From Anarhynchus alexandrinus (Eukaryota; Chordata; Aves; Charadriiformes; Charadriidae): DNA of 64,000 nucleotides. Below the pieces are notes generated by a model. It made no database searches. It worked only from the letters and a program-made list of their open reading frames with translations, and was not told where the DNA came from. This document shows positions 1 through 11,340 of the stretch, piece after piece (position 1 is the first letter of the stretch; every line of letters starts with the position of its first letter). The DNA lies in assembly GCA_008711295.1 (NCBI GenBank), contig VUYV01000227.1, positions 1,174,535-1,238,534 of the forward strand, in the 5' to 3' direction. The translations under genes and the position numbers were made by a program.

Positions 1-244
1 CTGGATCTGAAATTCAAATTTGCTTTAAGATTTCATCATGAATCACTGACTAAAAGACAAATGGTTTGAATCTTGATCCACCCTTACCAATTTTTTTTGC
101 AGCATAACGATATTCAGTATGTTTAACTTTCTTTTTCTTTTCTCTTGAAATAAGGGAAACATTTGGCTCTTAAAATATCTCCTCTTAGTGTTTGATTCAG
201 ATTACAAAGTTTTGAGTTTTTAACTTAAAAGTATAAAAAATAAT

Positions 245-425
245 GCTATGAATCTGACCACCAGCAGCGGCTAGTAGTAATGTTCCTATAAAAAGATACG
301 AAGGACATAAGCAGACCGATGATTTTCTTGGCACGTTCCTCCAGCCTGCAGCAGTTTGTGAGCTTCTGCGACAGAGTTTGCACTTGGATCATCCTATTTA
401 ATAGTCACTGCTGGACCTATCTTCC
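245..425 (-). mobile_element. Ancient CR1/L3-like 3' region remnant
   Basis: Read on the minus strand, this stretch follows the layout of the 3' untranslated region of old amniote CR1/L3 elements. It has a 'GGTCCAGCAGTGACTATTAA' block, a middle part with gapped similarity, and a 'CACTGGCCACTG'-like block (here ACTAGCCGCTGCTGG) near the 3' end. No coding part is recognisable. Similarity is by eye and the copy is very diverged. An unrelated conserved non-coding element is the main alternative. Confidence 0.45.
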
Positions 426-3400
426 ATGAATTTTCTAATTCATCTGGAACATATTTATGTACCTGGTTTCACCAATATCCTGTTGCACAATTTAATTATG
501 CAGCATCTCACAAATAACTTCATTTGGTTTAAAACTTTCTTCTTGAATTTTAATCATATTCCTATTAAAATATTGAATGTGAATTCCTTAGTGACCTCTC
601 AATATGTCACATGATATTATATTTTTTTTTCCTCTGATACTGCTAAAAGAGACACACAGTGGACAGACAAAAACCCAGGGGACCCTTTCAGGGGCTTCTC
701 AGGAGGTTTTGTAAGGTCTGGTAGCTCTCACATTTGAGATATGACACTGAAATTGGTGTGAACTGTGTAAGAAGCTCATGAAACCTGGATGTATTGGAAA
801 ATTACATGGACAAAAAAAGCTGCTCTGAAAGAGGTAATGTTTCCAGATTTCCTCAATCTTGAAATTATTTTACAAATCAAAAATGGCTGATGTTATTTAT
901 CAACAACAGAACAAAGACTCTCAAAGAAAAACATCAAAACATCACATCAGCTGACCAGTCGAGTCACAACAAGCTGCATCGCTGAATTAATAATTTCTTT
1001 TATACTTGAATGAAAAAAGCAGGATATTTTTTCAAAATAAACAAGTTTCAGATATTTTTTGTTCAACTGCAGTAGTTTTGCCTTCCAAGCTTGGTGTCTA
1101 GTTCAGTATTACTTTTCCCCAGCAGAAAATGAAGAACAGGGAGAGAGAGGGAGACATCCCTTCCCCCGCCCTTAAATAAATTTAATAGGAAAAATATTTT
1201 TTGTGTTACTTCTGTGAAAGTTGGAAGTATTTTCCATGAACACACTGGTAATTGCCTAAAATTCATTTTTCATTGAAAGAGTGAAAAATCAGCATATCAT
1301 GGATGCAGACATAACAATCTAGGCCCTGTCATGGACCAACTAAAGGAAATGTTAAAATCCCTCTATCACAGCTATCCAGCTGGGAAAAAAAAGATATAAT
1401 GGATCTAGCATGCAGATTCACTAGAGTTCAACTGGATATTAGGGTTCAGCAGAAGACTACAACTGTATTAAGAAATCATGAGGAGATGCCTGTAACTTCT
1501 ACCTAAGTTATGATTAAACGAAATGCAATTAAATCAGGAATGTCAAATAACTTGTAGTCAAATCGTTCAGAACAAATGCCTTCTCTCTTGATTTAAAAGT
1601 CTTAAAACTCCATCTAAATGCCATTTTATTCACGTATGCTCTATCTTGCATCTCACCTTGAGCTTCTAAGAAACTTCAGAACATTTACAGAATGTGTCTC
1701 ACTGGCACCTAATATGTCCTGTCCTTTGCTGTCCAGTGTTGGTGTCTAACTTTGCTTTTGCAGGCTCATTTCATGCACTCAACACTATCTCTATAGAGCT
1801 TCTGTTCAGTGAACAAAATAAATGCTTGATTCTCAACAGAAACACCAACAAATATCACAAGAGAACAGCAATTCACAGTGCAGTAATGTGTGGAGCAATG
1901 CTAGAGGCAGCTGGCTTCTGACATCCTTTATTTTGTTCTCAGAATGAGAACTCAACCACTGGCAAAGTCTTCTGGTTGGTGAAGGAGCCAACTTGGAAGA
2001 TTTCCCTCTCTGAAACATGTCGCTTACAGCATGAAACAGGAAAACTGAGCAACTGGTCTGCACTATAATTAAGTTTGAACAATAACCAGTCATGGCTTGA
2101 TCACCAGCTTATTTTGTCCAACCTGAATTTGCCATAAACTCAATAGCCTTCCAGCGTTGCTTCAGCTGTGAGGAGTATGTTTTGTTCTGTTGGCAAATAA
2201 GAACCTCTGGTCCAAAAATAGCAGGTCAAATTCCCTGCTGGCATAACTCCATTAATTTCAGGGAAGTAACACTGGAAGAGAACTTGTCCAAGAAGGCCTA
2301 AATGAGAATCTAAATTAGATATGAGACATCAGTAAAGCTTTCTACCTTTTTTTTTTTCCCCCATTACTCTCCAGGGACCAGATCCTCAGCAGGTAAAAAT
2401 TACTAAAGTTGCACTAATTTCCAACTGAGCCACGACAATTTGCACAGATTGAGGATGTAACTCTAGGTAGCAAAATTGTTTTCCAGGAGTGAATAGAGTA
2501 ACCCTCCACAGTGCTGTCAGAAGAGGTTGCATTTAGTTAACGTGAGATGTAGAGAACCGTAGGAGAGATAGTGCCACAATGCTATCAGTTAATAATATCC
2601 TTTAAATAATTCTAATTAATCTCATTTCAGGCAAATGAAATGGTCTTTTGATTTCCCATAAATGGCCTTCCTAGGTAAGATCACAAGTCTGCCTTGTCCA
2701 GTATTCTGTTTCAAACTATAATGAAAAGTGAAGATGTGGTGAAGAATTGGAACAACAGGGTAAACATTTAGCAATCTTTCCCCAGAATGCTTCTACAGAC
2801 TCCAATAATTTGGGGTTCAGGGAGAGGTGCACTGGAAGCCAGTGGAATCATGACAGTTGTAAGTGAAAAACTCAAGTCATGTTCAGGAAAAATATATAAT
2901 TAATTCTCTAAAATTCAATCACTGCAGAATTCAGATTTTACTGCATGTTTTCAACAGAGTTGTTGATTTTTATGTCTTAAAGTTTTTTTCCGGATATAAT
3001 GTTATAACAGAAAATAGTATTTGGCATGAATGTGTTATCAAAAGTGGTTGATGCAAATAACTGATGTTATTGAAATACTTAAACCAAAGTCAAAATTCAA
3101 ACCAAAGTAATACAATGCAAGATTGATTATGAAGTCCTTTCTCTCTATTTCAATGTCATTACTATTTATAGTAACAAATACTCTTTAGGTAACATGTGTT
3201 AAACAATTAACATGCAGCATATCTCAAGCTGTTTAATTTGAAAATCACTGAAAATTTTTGGGGAAAAAAAAGAAGGGAAAGAAAAAAAAAAACAAACATC
3301 CAGTATGATTGAAAGTGGTGAACTCGAGTAACTAGTATATGTAGAAGTCTTAAGGTTTCCTCTGATGATTCTGTCATCTGGTCTGTGTCTTGTGGCCTTT

Positions 3401-3627
3401 CTAAGGCATACTTCTAAAAACCTTTCAGGTTTGGAAATCCATCACGCCCTTTGTAAATTCTACTTTTGGGGGTTCATCAGACAGCAGTGGCCCATGAAAA
3501 ACAGGATGATTTACTGAAAATCATCACTGAAAATTAGATACACAAATGTAAAATCTGATAAATCCAGTAATACAGGTAACATGATATCTAAACAATAGGT
3601 GGAAAACAGTTGGAAAAATTAACTAGT
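426..3627. other. Unannotated AT-rich non-coding stretch
   Basis: No gene or recognisable repeat. The open frames here are short, AT-rich and stop at random. Short homopolymer tracts occur (T run near 2350, A run near 3280). I see nothing else. Confidence 0.6.
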
Positions 3628-3660
3628 GGGAGTTTGGGTTTGGGTTTGGAAGGGGGAGGA
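3628..3660 (+). other. G-quadruplex motif
   Basis: Four runs of at least three G are separated by loops of 5, 3 and 7 nt: GGG at 3628-3630, 3636-3638 and 3642-3644, then GGGGG at 3652-3656. More purines follow to 3660. This fits the canonical G3+N1-7 rule on the plus strand. The middle is a short TTTGGG repeat. It is isolated in AT-rich DNA, and no gene or promoter is visible beside it. Confidence 0.7.
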
Positions 3661-5254
3661 GGGATGCTTCACCTTTTTTTTTTTTAATTTTACATGGGAA
3701 ATCCACTTGCAACATCACAGTAAATTTATGAAGATTAGGGTGAAAATGTTGTTCATAAAAAGAAAAACAAAGTCAATTATGCTAGATGGCTTTGGAACAA
3801 AACTTGAAGACCACTGTTTTTTGCAGCTGAGGAGTGCATCACTATGGAGGGCAGTGAGGCAGTGACAAGTGTGAGAACCAGTTGTCTGAATTCATTCAGC
3901 CAACTTTAACCATTTAATATTGTGACAGTTTCTTCTTTCCTTTGAAAAATAAGAAAAAAAATATTCATCATATACAGGTTACTTTATTCATTTTCTATCT
4001 GACATCCCAACGGATGTATTTAAACAATACAAATTTCAATGAAACTGGAGAGAAAAATAACATATGGACTCTCATATGCTGATAATAAATGAGAGACTAG
4101 GAAAGCTTGTTGGTTCTGTCAATATTGCTCTAAGAGTTAACATCAGCAGGGCTGAACAAACTTTTGAAAGGCTCCAGTCAAATAAAAAGTAACTTCCATG
4201 AAGGAATGCACAGCTTGCTTAAAATTATAATAAAACAGTTTTAGGTGAAAATAAAGAAGGAAAATATTATATCTGATGCTGCATGACATTTGGTGAAGAT
4301 GCTCACTTTTGCTTTAAAATATTATAGCAAGATCGTATTCTGTATTTTCTGATACACTTTTAGGAAAGTACTTTAGAATTAAGATCTTGCTGTGCTGTTT
4401 CAGCTATTTGGGTCTCCATACAATTTTAGGCCAAGTGCCTGGGATTCATTATATAGGTAGTATTATATCTACCCCTTGCTCAGAAATAAATTCAATCTTG
4501 GCAAGTATAATTTGTCTTCGGGCTATTATTACCATCAGTTATCTTCCTATTGAAATAAAAGCTCAGTGCTGACTGGAAGGACCTTACATTTAGAAGGTCT
4601 TCAGCAGCATTGGCAAATAAAATAGCTTTCACTGGAAAGCTACTAAAAGGAGCAGAGAAATGAACATGATGCTTGCTATATTATTAAGTATTATTTGTGT
4701 GTCTAGGGCTGTACATCATAGTACAAAAATATTGTATTTAAGCATGCAAAATATAATTAAGATTGGTTTAATTAAAGAATACAATTATACTTGCTCATGT
4801 TCAAAAGAGAAAATAAATAAAATGAACCATTGTAGAGGCCTCATTGATTTGCACAATGACAGAAGTCATTAACTGAGCCATGGCTAAATGGCACTCATCT
4901 GCTTCCAGAGGAAATGGGCCTGTGCTGTAGGTCTGTGATATATTTCAAAGTATTTTGCTTTTCATGCATGATATGTATGAAATGTGCATTCTGTTGACTG
5001 GTAGCACAATCAGCAGGACGTATTTTGACAGCTAAATGGCATATTTAAATGTGACTTTCTTTTCAGTGCTCTGGATTTTTTTTTTTCTCCTGAATGTGCA
5101 ATATAACCCTGCTGAAGATTTTAAATGTCTCACACAGCTTGCCCATAATGTATCACTCCCTGCATCTAGGCAAGTGTCATCATGTCCATTAAGTGTAAGT
5201 TGAACGTGCTGCTCTGTTATGATGTATTGTCTCAGGAATGTCTTCAGACTTCAT
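3661..5254. other. Unannotated AT-rich non-coding stretch
   Basis: AT-rich sequence with many stops in all frames. No recognisable gene or repeat. Confidence 0.6.
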
Positions 5255-5283
5255 CGCGCGGTAATTGTCGTACCGATTACCGC
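5255..5283. other. CpG-dense hairpin
   Basis: A perfect 8-bp inverted repeat (GCGGTAAT at 5258-5265, ATTACCGC at 5276-5283) encloses a 10-nt loop. Six CpG dinucleotides lie in 5255-5282 and a seventh just downstream. The surrounding kilobases are nearly free of CpG. No known element or RNA gene is recognised. Confidence 0.6.
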
Positions 5284-5501
5284 TGGAATGCCTACACGGA
5301 GCAAATTCAAGGGACTAGGGACTTTTCCTTGTCTGAGAGAACAGAGCATATTTTATGTTTAAATGGCAAAGTCAGTTAAAATGTTTAACTTTGCATGAAA
5401 TTTTGTTTGGGGGAAGATCTAACTCCACAGTTTTAGTGGCTAATTAAGAAAAATCTGTTAGAAGATATTACTTTGCAGTTTTATAGTCCTCATTACTGAA
5501 G

Positions 5502-5695
5502 GGTTTCAAAGCACTTTACAACTGGTTCCTCAGCTAGCAGGAACTGCTTTCATGCACAGATTTCATGAAATTATTTTAATGGCATTATAACAACATTATA
5601 AAGTATTTAAGAAACCATCCTGATGTCACTGTGCTTGGTTTCATTACGTCCATTTTACAGAAAAGTGGAATGAGAGAGAAAGAGATTAGAAAGCA
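5502..5695 (-). mobile_element. MIR/CORE-SINE-like relic
   Basis: Read from the plus strand, this has the features of a reversed MIR-type SINE. 'AAAGCACTTTACAA' comes first, then a degenerate middle, then 'CCATTTTACAGAAAAGTGGAATGAGAGAGAAAGAGATTA', which corresponds to the reversed CORE 'CCATTTTACAGATGAGGAAACTGAG' segment. These are tRNA-derived, non-autonomous and long dead. The copy is very diverged and the call rests on motif order only. Confidence 0.5.
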
Positions 5696-5759
5696 ATACT
5701 AATCTCACCTATTTTTAGGGGATGGATTCAGTTTAAGATTAAAATATCTAAATTTAATG

Positions 5760-6480
5760 ATAGTCCAGCATGAGGCTTAGTTACATACACCTAAGAGGGC
5801 TTATAGCGCCGTAGGATATCAGACATCCACTGGGAGCTGCCACAGGAATTACAAGAGAGTTATCTATTTGAATGGTACCTAATCATGATGAATCTCAAAG
5901 GTACTAGACATGTATGTTTGCGATGTGATTTTCACCACAGACTTCTTCGGTAGACTGAGCTGAATTATCCTCTGGGTGCCACTGACTATGTCCTCAATGT
6001 AGTTGCCCAAATACACGTCTGGTGCCAATTAGGTTGCCCTAGAGGCTTCCATCCCGCATGCAGCTGCCACTCTGCAAAGTCTAAATCTCCCTTGGTCTCT
6101 GTCATTTCTGACAGCTCCGTGCAGTTTCCCTGGACACCCTGAGGCAATTCAATCACTCGTTTTGCATTTTGGAGTTGACACCTAACTTACATGCAGACAT
6201 CTGCATTTAGTATCTGGAGCTTAATCCCACCATAGATGTTTACATTTGAGGCACCCGATTTGAGATCCCTTTGCAGTTAATGGAGAGGAATAATCACTTT
6301 TGGGATATGAATCGTCTGTCCAGCTTGTGCATCTACCATAGGATGAGAAGAATCATAAATGTCTAAAGTCAAGTCATATAAATTCTGTCCCACTTGACTA
6401 AAATAGCACCAAAATTCTCCCTGAAAGCTAAACATCCTCTCTGCGTGACCTGGTATTTGAAGTGAAGAAAAATCTACTGC
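5760..6480. repeat. Possible old unclassified interspersed repeat
   Basis: This block is less AT-rich than its flanks and contains repeated short phrases of the type 'AGATGTTTACATTTGAGGCACC' and 'CAGACATCTGCATTTAG'. They resemble phrases at 8340-8540. No coding potential, terminal repeats or target-site duplication could be defined. It may be an old LTR or DNA-transposon remnant, or simply unique sequence. Confidence 0.25.
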
Positions 6481-7644
6481 AAACCATACCATAACAGCAA
6501 AAGAGGATAACAAAACCAAAACCAAAGAGAACTTAGAAGGGTCCTACTAAAAGCAGATGAGAGGAAACTGAACACATAAGTGCATGTGGCTGCAGCATGG
6601 ACGAGGAAATGAGAACAGACTTTAGAATAATACAGCGACTGTGAACACAGCTAAATAATTCTATATACAACTTCAGAAGTTGCTACCTGCATTTCAAACC
6701 TGAAGAGGGGCTTGTCTGTCTGAGAGCTCATTTTATTTTTTGCCAGGTATGACCTATTAAAATATATTAAGTTTCCCTGTAAGCTTTGTGTCACTGAATA
6801 GCTCTTCACTCAGTACAAGGTCTTATACCTAAGAAAAAAGACCTTAAAACGTTAGAGAACGGTCAGTCAGAAATGGTGTAACCTTCACAGCCTGCCTCTC
6901 TGAAAGTTTAAACCCTTATCTGCTTTTGTTTATTAACCAGGTGACTTCCTGAGAAAGATGGATGAGTAAAACAATTAAATTATATTTATTCCCTAATTCA
7001 TGTCTATTAAAGTGCAGTACAAAGGTGGCTCAGTCTCAAAAGGAAAAGCGTTACCTGAGCCATAAGAAATGAAATTATACTGAAGACAGGTAAAGACGTA
7101 AACTTTTTGTTGTTCTGACTGGAGGGCTAGGTGTCATGTTTGGGACGTTTGTAAGCTCCAAAATGAGCATGACTAAATTCATCACGGCACTTGCTTAGGT
7201 CTGTCTTGTCATGATGTGGATATGATTATATTCTTTATTGGTCATTACCTCCTTGCTTATACAATAAAAAGCTGGAATGTAAATATAAAGACAAAAACAA
7301 TAGAATGATAAGAAATAACTGTATAAAGACAAAACTACCAATGCTTTATCACACACTACAGAACCAGATGTTCTTTCCTTAATTATAATTTAGGTCTCAG
7401 ACTTCCCATTGTTTGGAGGAGGGGAGAGGTTAGGACGGAGAATTAGGAGGGACCATAAGTTTTGAAATTAATACCAGTCTCAACTGGGAAAATAAGGAAC
7501 ACTTTTCTCAAATCAGACCTCTTTGTCCATGTCAAAGTAATAGTAATTTTACATTCTTTTCCATGTTATTCAAAACACTGTCTCGTTCTTACAACACAGT
7601 ACACCTTAAAAGACTCATTTTAGAGTTTATGTGAGGTTTGACTC
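6481..7644. other. Unannotated AT-rich non-coding stretch
   Basis: No recognisable gene, RNA or repeat. Scattered open frames are all short. Confidence 0.6.
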
Positions 7645-7735
7645 TGAGAGTGGTCAAACTACGGAACATTTCTTTAAGGAAATTAGAAACTATGATTATT
7701 GACATCCTGGCAGACAAATACCTGCAAAGTCTTGC
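7645..7735 (+). mobile_element. Possible ancient CR1 ORF2 C-terminal remnant
   Basis: The phrase 'GTGGTCAAACTACGGAACA' followed by 'AGGAAATTAGAAACT' resembles the codons around the conserved W-N-x-L-P segment near the end of CR1 ORF2. The match is short and highly diverged, so this is a weak call that could be chance. Confidence 0.25.
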
Positions 7736-8339
7736 AGCTGATCTACTGCTATAGACTAAATCATACAGAATTTGCTTATACTTCAGTTATGTTCTCTCTC
7801 TTCAGAACTGAAATGCATATTTCCAGATCTTTAATGATGCTTTACCTCTCAGCTCAGAAATTACTCAGCACTGAAGACTATGCAATAAGGTTGTGGTACC
7901 AAACTTTCTAGTAAGTAATGAAGAGATAGCGATATATTCAGACTCGCCTTTTCATTTAGAGGATAATAATTTAAAGATTATCTCAGCATCCCTAGAATTT
8001 ACTTTTTATATTTTATAGGTAAGTAGAAATTCCTTTGAATACACAAATAAACAAAGTCTTGGTTCTATCTCGGAAGGAAAATGTGAAGAGACTTGAAGCA
8101 TGTTTAAGAAGATTAAAATTATATTGAAGACACACAGGAAGATAAACTTTCATCATTATTACTGCAGGTTGCTTAGGATATGTATTAAGAGGAAAGCCAG
8201 AGGTAGGAAGCCCAAAATGAATATATGTAAATACTGAGATAGACCTATTGTTTGGGCACATTCTCATGTCTGTGTTCTGGTGGATGCTTTTTCCACTTCA
8301 TTTTGCAAATCTTTTCCCTACCACAGAAAGCCAGGCTGG

Positions 8340-8545
8340 GATTTATCTTGTCTAGTTTCAAGCATCAACATTACAGACGTCTACGTGTGGGACAGCCACA
8401 CGCTGAGGGTGACTGACTTGCTGTAGTCATCTACATGAATTGCCTTCTTTGACTTTAAAGGGAGTATAGAGTGATTAGCATACATAGTAGATGTCTACAT
8501 TTCATCACATGAATCTCACCCTAAATAGTGACAAAGACAGTCACT
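8340..8545. repeat. Possible old unclassified repeat with loosely inverted ends
   Basis: The left end ('GGGATTTATCTTGTC...ACAGACGTCTAC') and the reverse complement of the right end ('GGTGAGATTCATGTGATG...TAGACATCTAC') share loose similarity. That would fit terminal inverted repeats of a small DNA-transposon relic. A 7-bp hairpin (CGTGTGG/CCACACG) lies near 8384-8402. There is no coding sequence. Confidence 0.25.
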
Positions 8546-8854
8546 GCAGTACATATGTAATATCCAATTTATGAAAAGCATCAAAATCACTGAAATGAAA
8601 AGGTGCTTCTATTTGGAAAATAGGCCTATATACAGCTTAACCACCTGTTCAAAGCAGTGCATGCTGTGCCATTGTGTCAAACTCAAAAGAAAAATTAGCT
8701 TGTGGCTTTATTTTCCCATGATGTTGTTTTTGCTGTTTGAGTGACATCCAGAAAAATATCAGTAGAAACCCCTAACAACCAAAGGCAGATGGAACAGGCA
8801 GAAATCAGTGGACAGTATCTGCCAGGTACTGAGAACTCATTTAGACCCATAAAA

Positions 8855-8914
8855 GTTTAAAGCACACAGGGTTAGTGCGCTTTAAACTAGATGCTTCAGC
8901 ACCCAGCATCTAGT
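8855..8914. other. Two abutting perfect hairpins
   Basis: Hairpin one has arms GTTTAAAGC (8855-8863) and GCTTTAAAC (8879-8887) with a 15-nt loop. Hairpin two has arms ACTAGATGCT (8886-8895) and AGCATCTAGT (8905-8914) with a 9-nt loop. The arms match perfectly and the hairpins share two bases. The structure does not match a tRNA cloverleaf, and it is short for a miRNA precursor. Confidence 0.65.
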
Positions 8915-9935
8915 GCATGATCAGCAGAGACAGTCTAGTAAGGAAGAGTATAATAATTCAAGCCTGTTGTAAGCCAGTAACGGTCCAGAATTACTCTCTC
9001 ACTACTGCTATTTTATATCTTGAGTTCTGACTTGGTAAGCGCCAGCCTAATTTGAGTTCAACTAATTTATCTTTTCCAGTCATTAGTAGCCCAGCAACGA
9101 TGCAGAGTAGAGTTAGAAAGAAGTTTGCTCTTTTCCTTGTTCTTTAGGAATGATTGAAAGCAGTCCAAAGATGAAGCAATTAACGAGGAAGAAAGAAAAC
9201 AGTGTGTTTTCTTTGTCTCCCAAACACTTACAAAATTATATCATATAAAGCTAAGATCAGGGGAGAAAAGAGTTTTGAAGAGAGAGTCAAGAAAATTGTT
9301 AATCCCCACCCTATTCCTGGGTGGGGGGGGAACAAATAAGAAAGCAGATCATTGCAGGCCACTAGGAAATTCCCTCAAGCTTTGGAATTCATTACTTTCA
9401 GTTTAATATTTTGTATTTTTTTCTTTTATTCTAATTACAAAAGACGTAAAAATCTACAACAACAAACATAAAATGGTTTTAGAAACCATGGAAATTCTGA
9501 AGCTATGCTTTCTCAGCAGCACAGTAGCTTCTTAATGAATTAAATTAATTTGAACTTCTCGTTATGCTTACTGTAGAAATTCTCAAGAATGGCCATTTCT
9601 TCCACTACCTCATGCAGGTTCAAGGCTTTACAGTTATCAGGAGTTGGTATACCAGCAGTATATGAGTTTGATTTCAGAGTTTACATACTCTTTGTCCCAT
9701 GGCCATTTGGGGATACCAGGACAGCAAGCATTATTGAACTCAAAAAGTGGGAAAATGAGGACTCTGGTAGGTAGCATATCTCCAAAGCTTCCAGAGTTTC
9801 CAGGCACATAACACAGCCTTCTGGCAAAGACCTGAAAAGAGGCCCTCTGAAAATGTAGGCTCTGGAAGGTCTGGGTTCCTGGATCTAAGTTTCTAGAAAC
9901 TATGTAAAACCCAGCCACTTCTGTATCTCAACAGG
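8915..9935. other. Unannotated AT-rich non-coding stretch
   Basis: No recognisable gene or repeat. A short G run sits near 9320-9330. Open frames of 61 and 93 codons lie opposite each other near 9.6-9.9 kb and show no family features. Confidence 0.55.
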
Positions 9936-10000
9936 ATCACAGAATCACACAGAATCACAGAATAGTCAGGGTTGGAAGGGACCTCTGGAGATCATCCAGG
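9936..10000 (-). mobile_element. CR1 LINE, 3'-terminal fragment
   Basis: The plus strand reads ATCACAGAATCACACAGAATCACAGAAT, then TCAGGGTTGGAAGGGACCTCTGG. This is the reverse complement of a CR1 3' terminus of the 'ATTCTGTGATTCTGTGA' tail class, as also seen at 34597, 38350 and 46950. Similarity fades after about 9990, leaving a very short 5'-truncated copy. Confidence 0.8.
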
Positions 10001-10879
10001 ATACAGCGGGCAGCCTTTCGGTGGAACACAGCCTGTAACAGCCAAGGGTTTGTGTAGCTCAAGATATTTAGTAGAAACATTTAGAGCTAATGAAATTGAT
10101 GTGTTTTGATCAAACTTCATTGTGTAAAGAAAAACTCTGATCTTCTTAATAATTGGATGTTTTACAATATTTTTATGTTCTTAATTATGCAAGAATCGAA
10201 TACCATTATGAAATTATGGGTTTCTTGTAAAGTAATGGAAAATTTAGTTGCAGTGCATAACCAGTATTCACAAAAGCAGAAAGAAATTCATACCATAGAG
10301 GCTTATTTCCCATAACTTTTGGTAAGATTCAAACACATAATCAGAGTTATCAACAAATAGCGGAAAATATTTGTATGTTTGCTCTTAGCTAACAATTTAT
10401 GCAGGATTATAAATATAGTTCAACGTACTTGAAATTTATAAGTATTTGGACAAAATATCTACTCCCATCTGCTGACCATTATCAAAATATTTCTGTCTCT
10501 GCTCCAAACTGGCATAGCCATATTTCTGGTTGGTTCTTAAAATGCCTGAAATCCAAGCGTGCATGGTGCGCAAAAGTTTTTTGCTTGATCTCATCAGTTT
10601 ATCTAATAACACTCAATCAGTTTATCTGTTAAATGATAACCTGTGAATCACCATAATTTTATCATGCACCTGAGACTTAACTGTCCCAAATTCATACATC
10701 ACTTTTGAAAACATTGCCTTAATGTACCTATGGCTCTGAATGGGGATATTGACCACTTGTTTCTCTACTTAAAAACAAGTGTGAGAGAGAAAGAAACAAG
10801 AAGAATATGATACTAAAATAAAAAGTGAATGTATAAAAATATAATTATCGTTATACGTATATGTTACATAAATAAAAAA
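10001..10879. other. Unannotated AT-rich non-coding stretch
   Basis: Very AT-rich, with no gene or interspersed repeat recognised. The last 80 bases before the next CR1 are almost pure A/T. Confidence 0.6.
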
Positions 10880-11340
10880 ATTGTTGGAGCGGGTCCAGGG
10901 GAGGGCATCAAAGATGATTAGAGGGCTGGAGCACCTCTTCTATGAGGAAAGGCTGAGAGAGTTGGAGTTGTTCAGCCTAGAGAAGAGAAGGCTCCAGGGA
11001 GATCTTATTGTGGCCTTCCAGTACCTAAAGGGGGCCTACAGCAGAGCTGGGGAAGGACTTGTTATTCGGGCATGTAGTGATAGGACGAGGGGGAATGGCT
11101 TTAAACTGGAAGAAGGAAGATTTAGATTACATATTAGGAAGAAATTTTTCACTGTGAGGGTGGTGAGGCACTGGAACAGGTTGCCCAGAGAGGTTATGGA
11201 AGCTCCATCCCTGGAGGTGTTCAGGGCCAGGTTGGACGGGGCTTTGAGCAACCTGGTCCAGTGCCTGCCCATGGTAGAGGGTTGGAACTCGATGATCTTC
11301 AAGGTCCTTTCCAACCTAAACCATTCTATGATTGTATGAA
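10880..11340 (+). mobile_element. CR1 LINE, 5'-truncated, ORF2 C-terminus and 3' end
   Basis: An open frame from 10881 encodes the C-terminal part of CR1 ORF2 downstream of the reverse transcriptase palm. It shows, in order, [20 protein letters not shown], an [11 protein letters not shown] block, [12 protein letters not shown], an [10 protein letters not shown] block and HWNRLPREV. The frame runs to 11339, through the usual end of ORF2 into the 3' tail, because the stop normally found there is not in frame. The copy ends with 'TTCCAACCTAAACCATTCTATGATTGTATG'-type tail sequence. It is 5'-truncated at 10880, the usual outcome of target-primed reverse transcription, and sits in almost pure A/T DNA. 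It is a relatively young, dead copy because the catalytic domains are missing. Confidence 0.93.

Noticed and set aside
8855..8914. tRNA or miRNA gene
   Set aside because: No A/B box or cloverleaf for a tRNA, and the stems are too short for a typical miRNA precursor.
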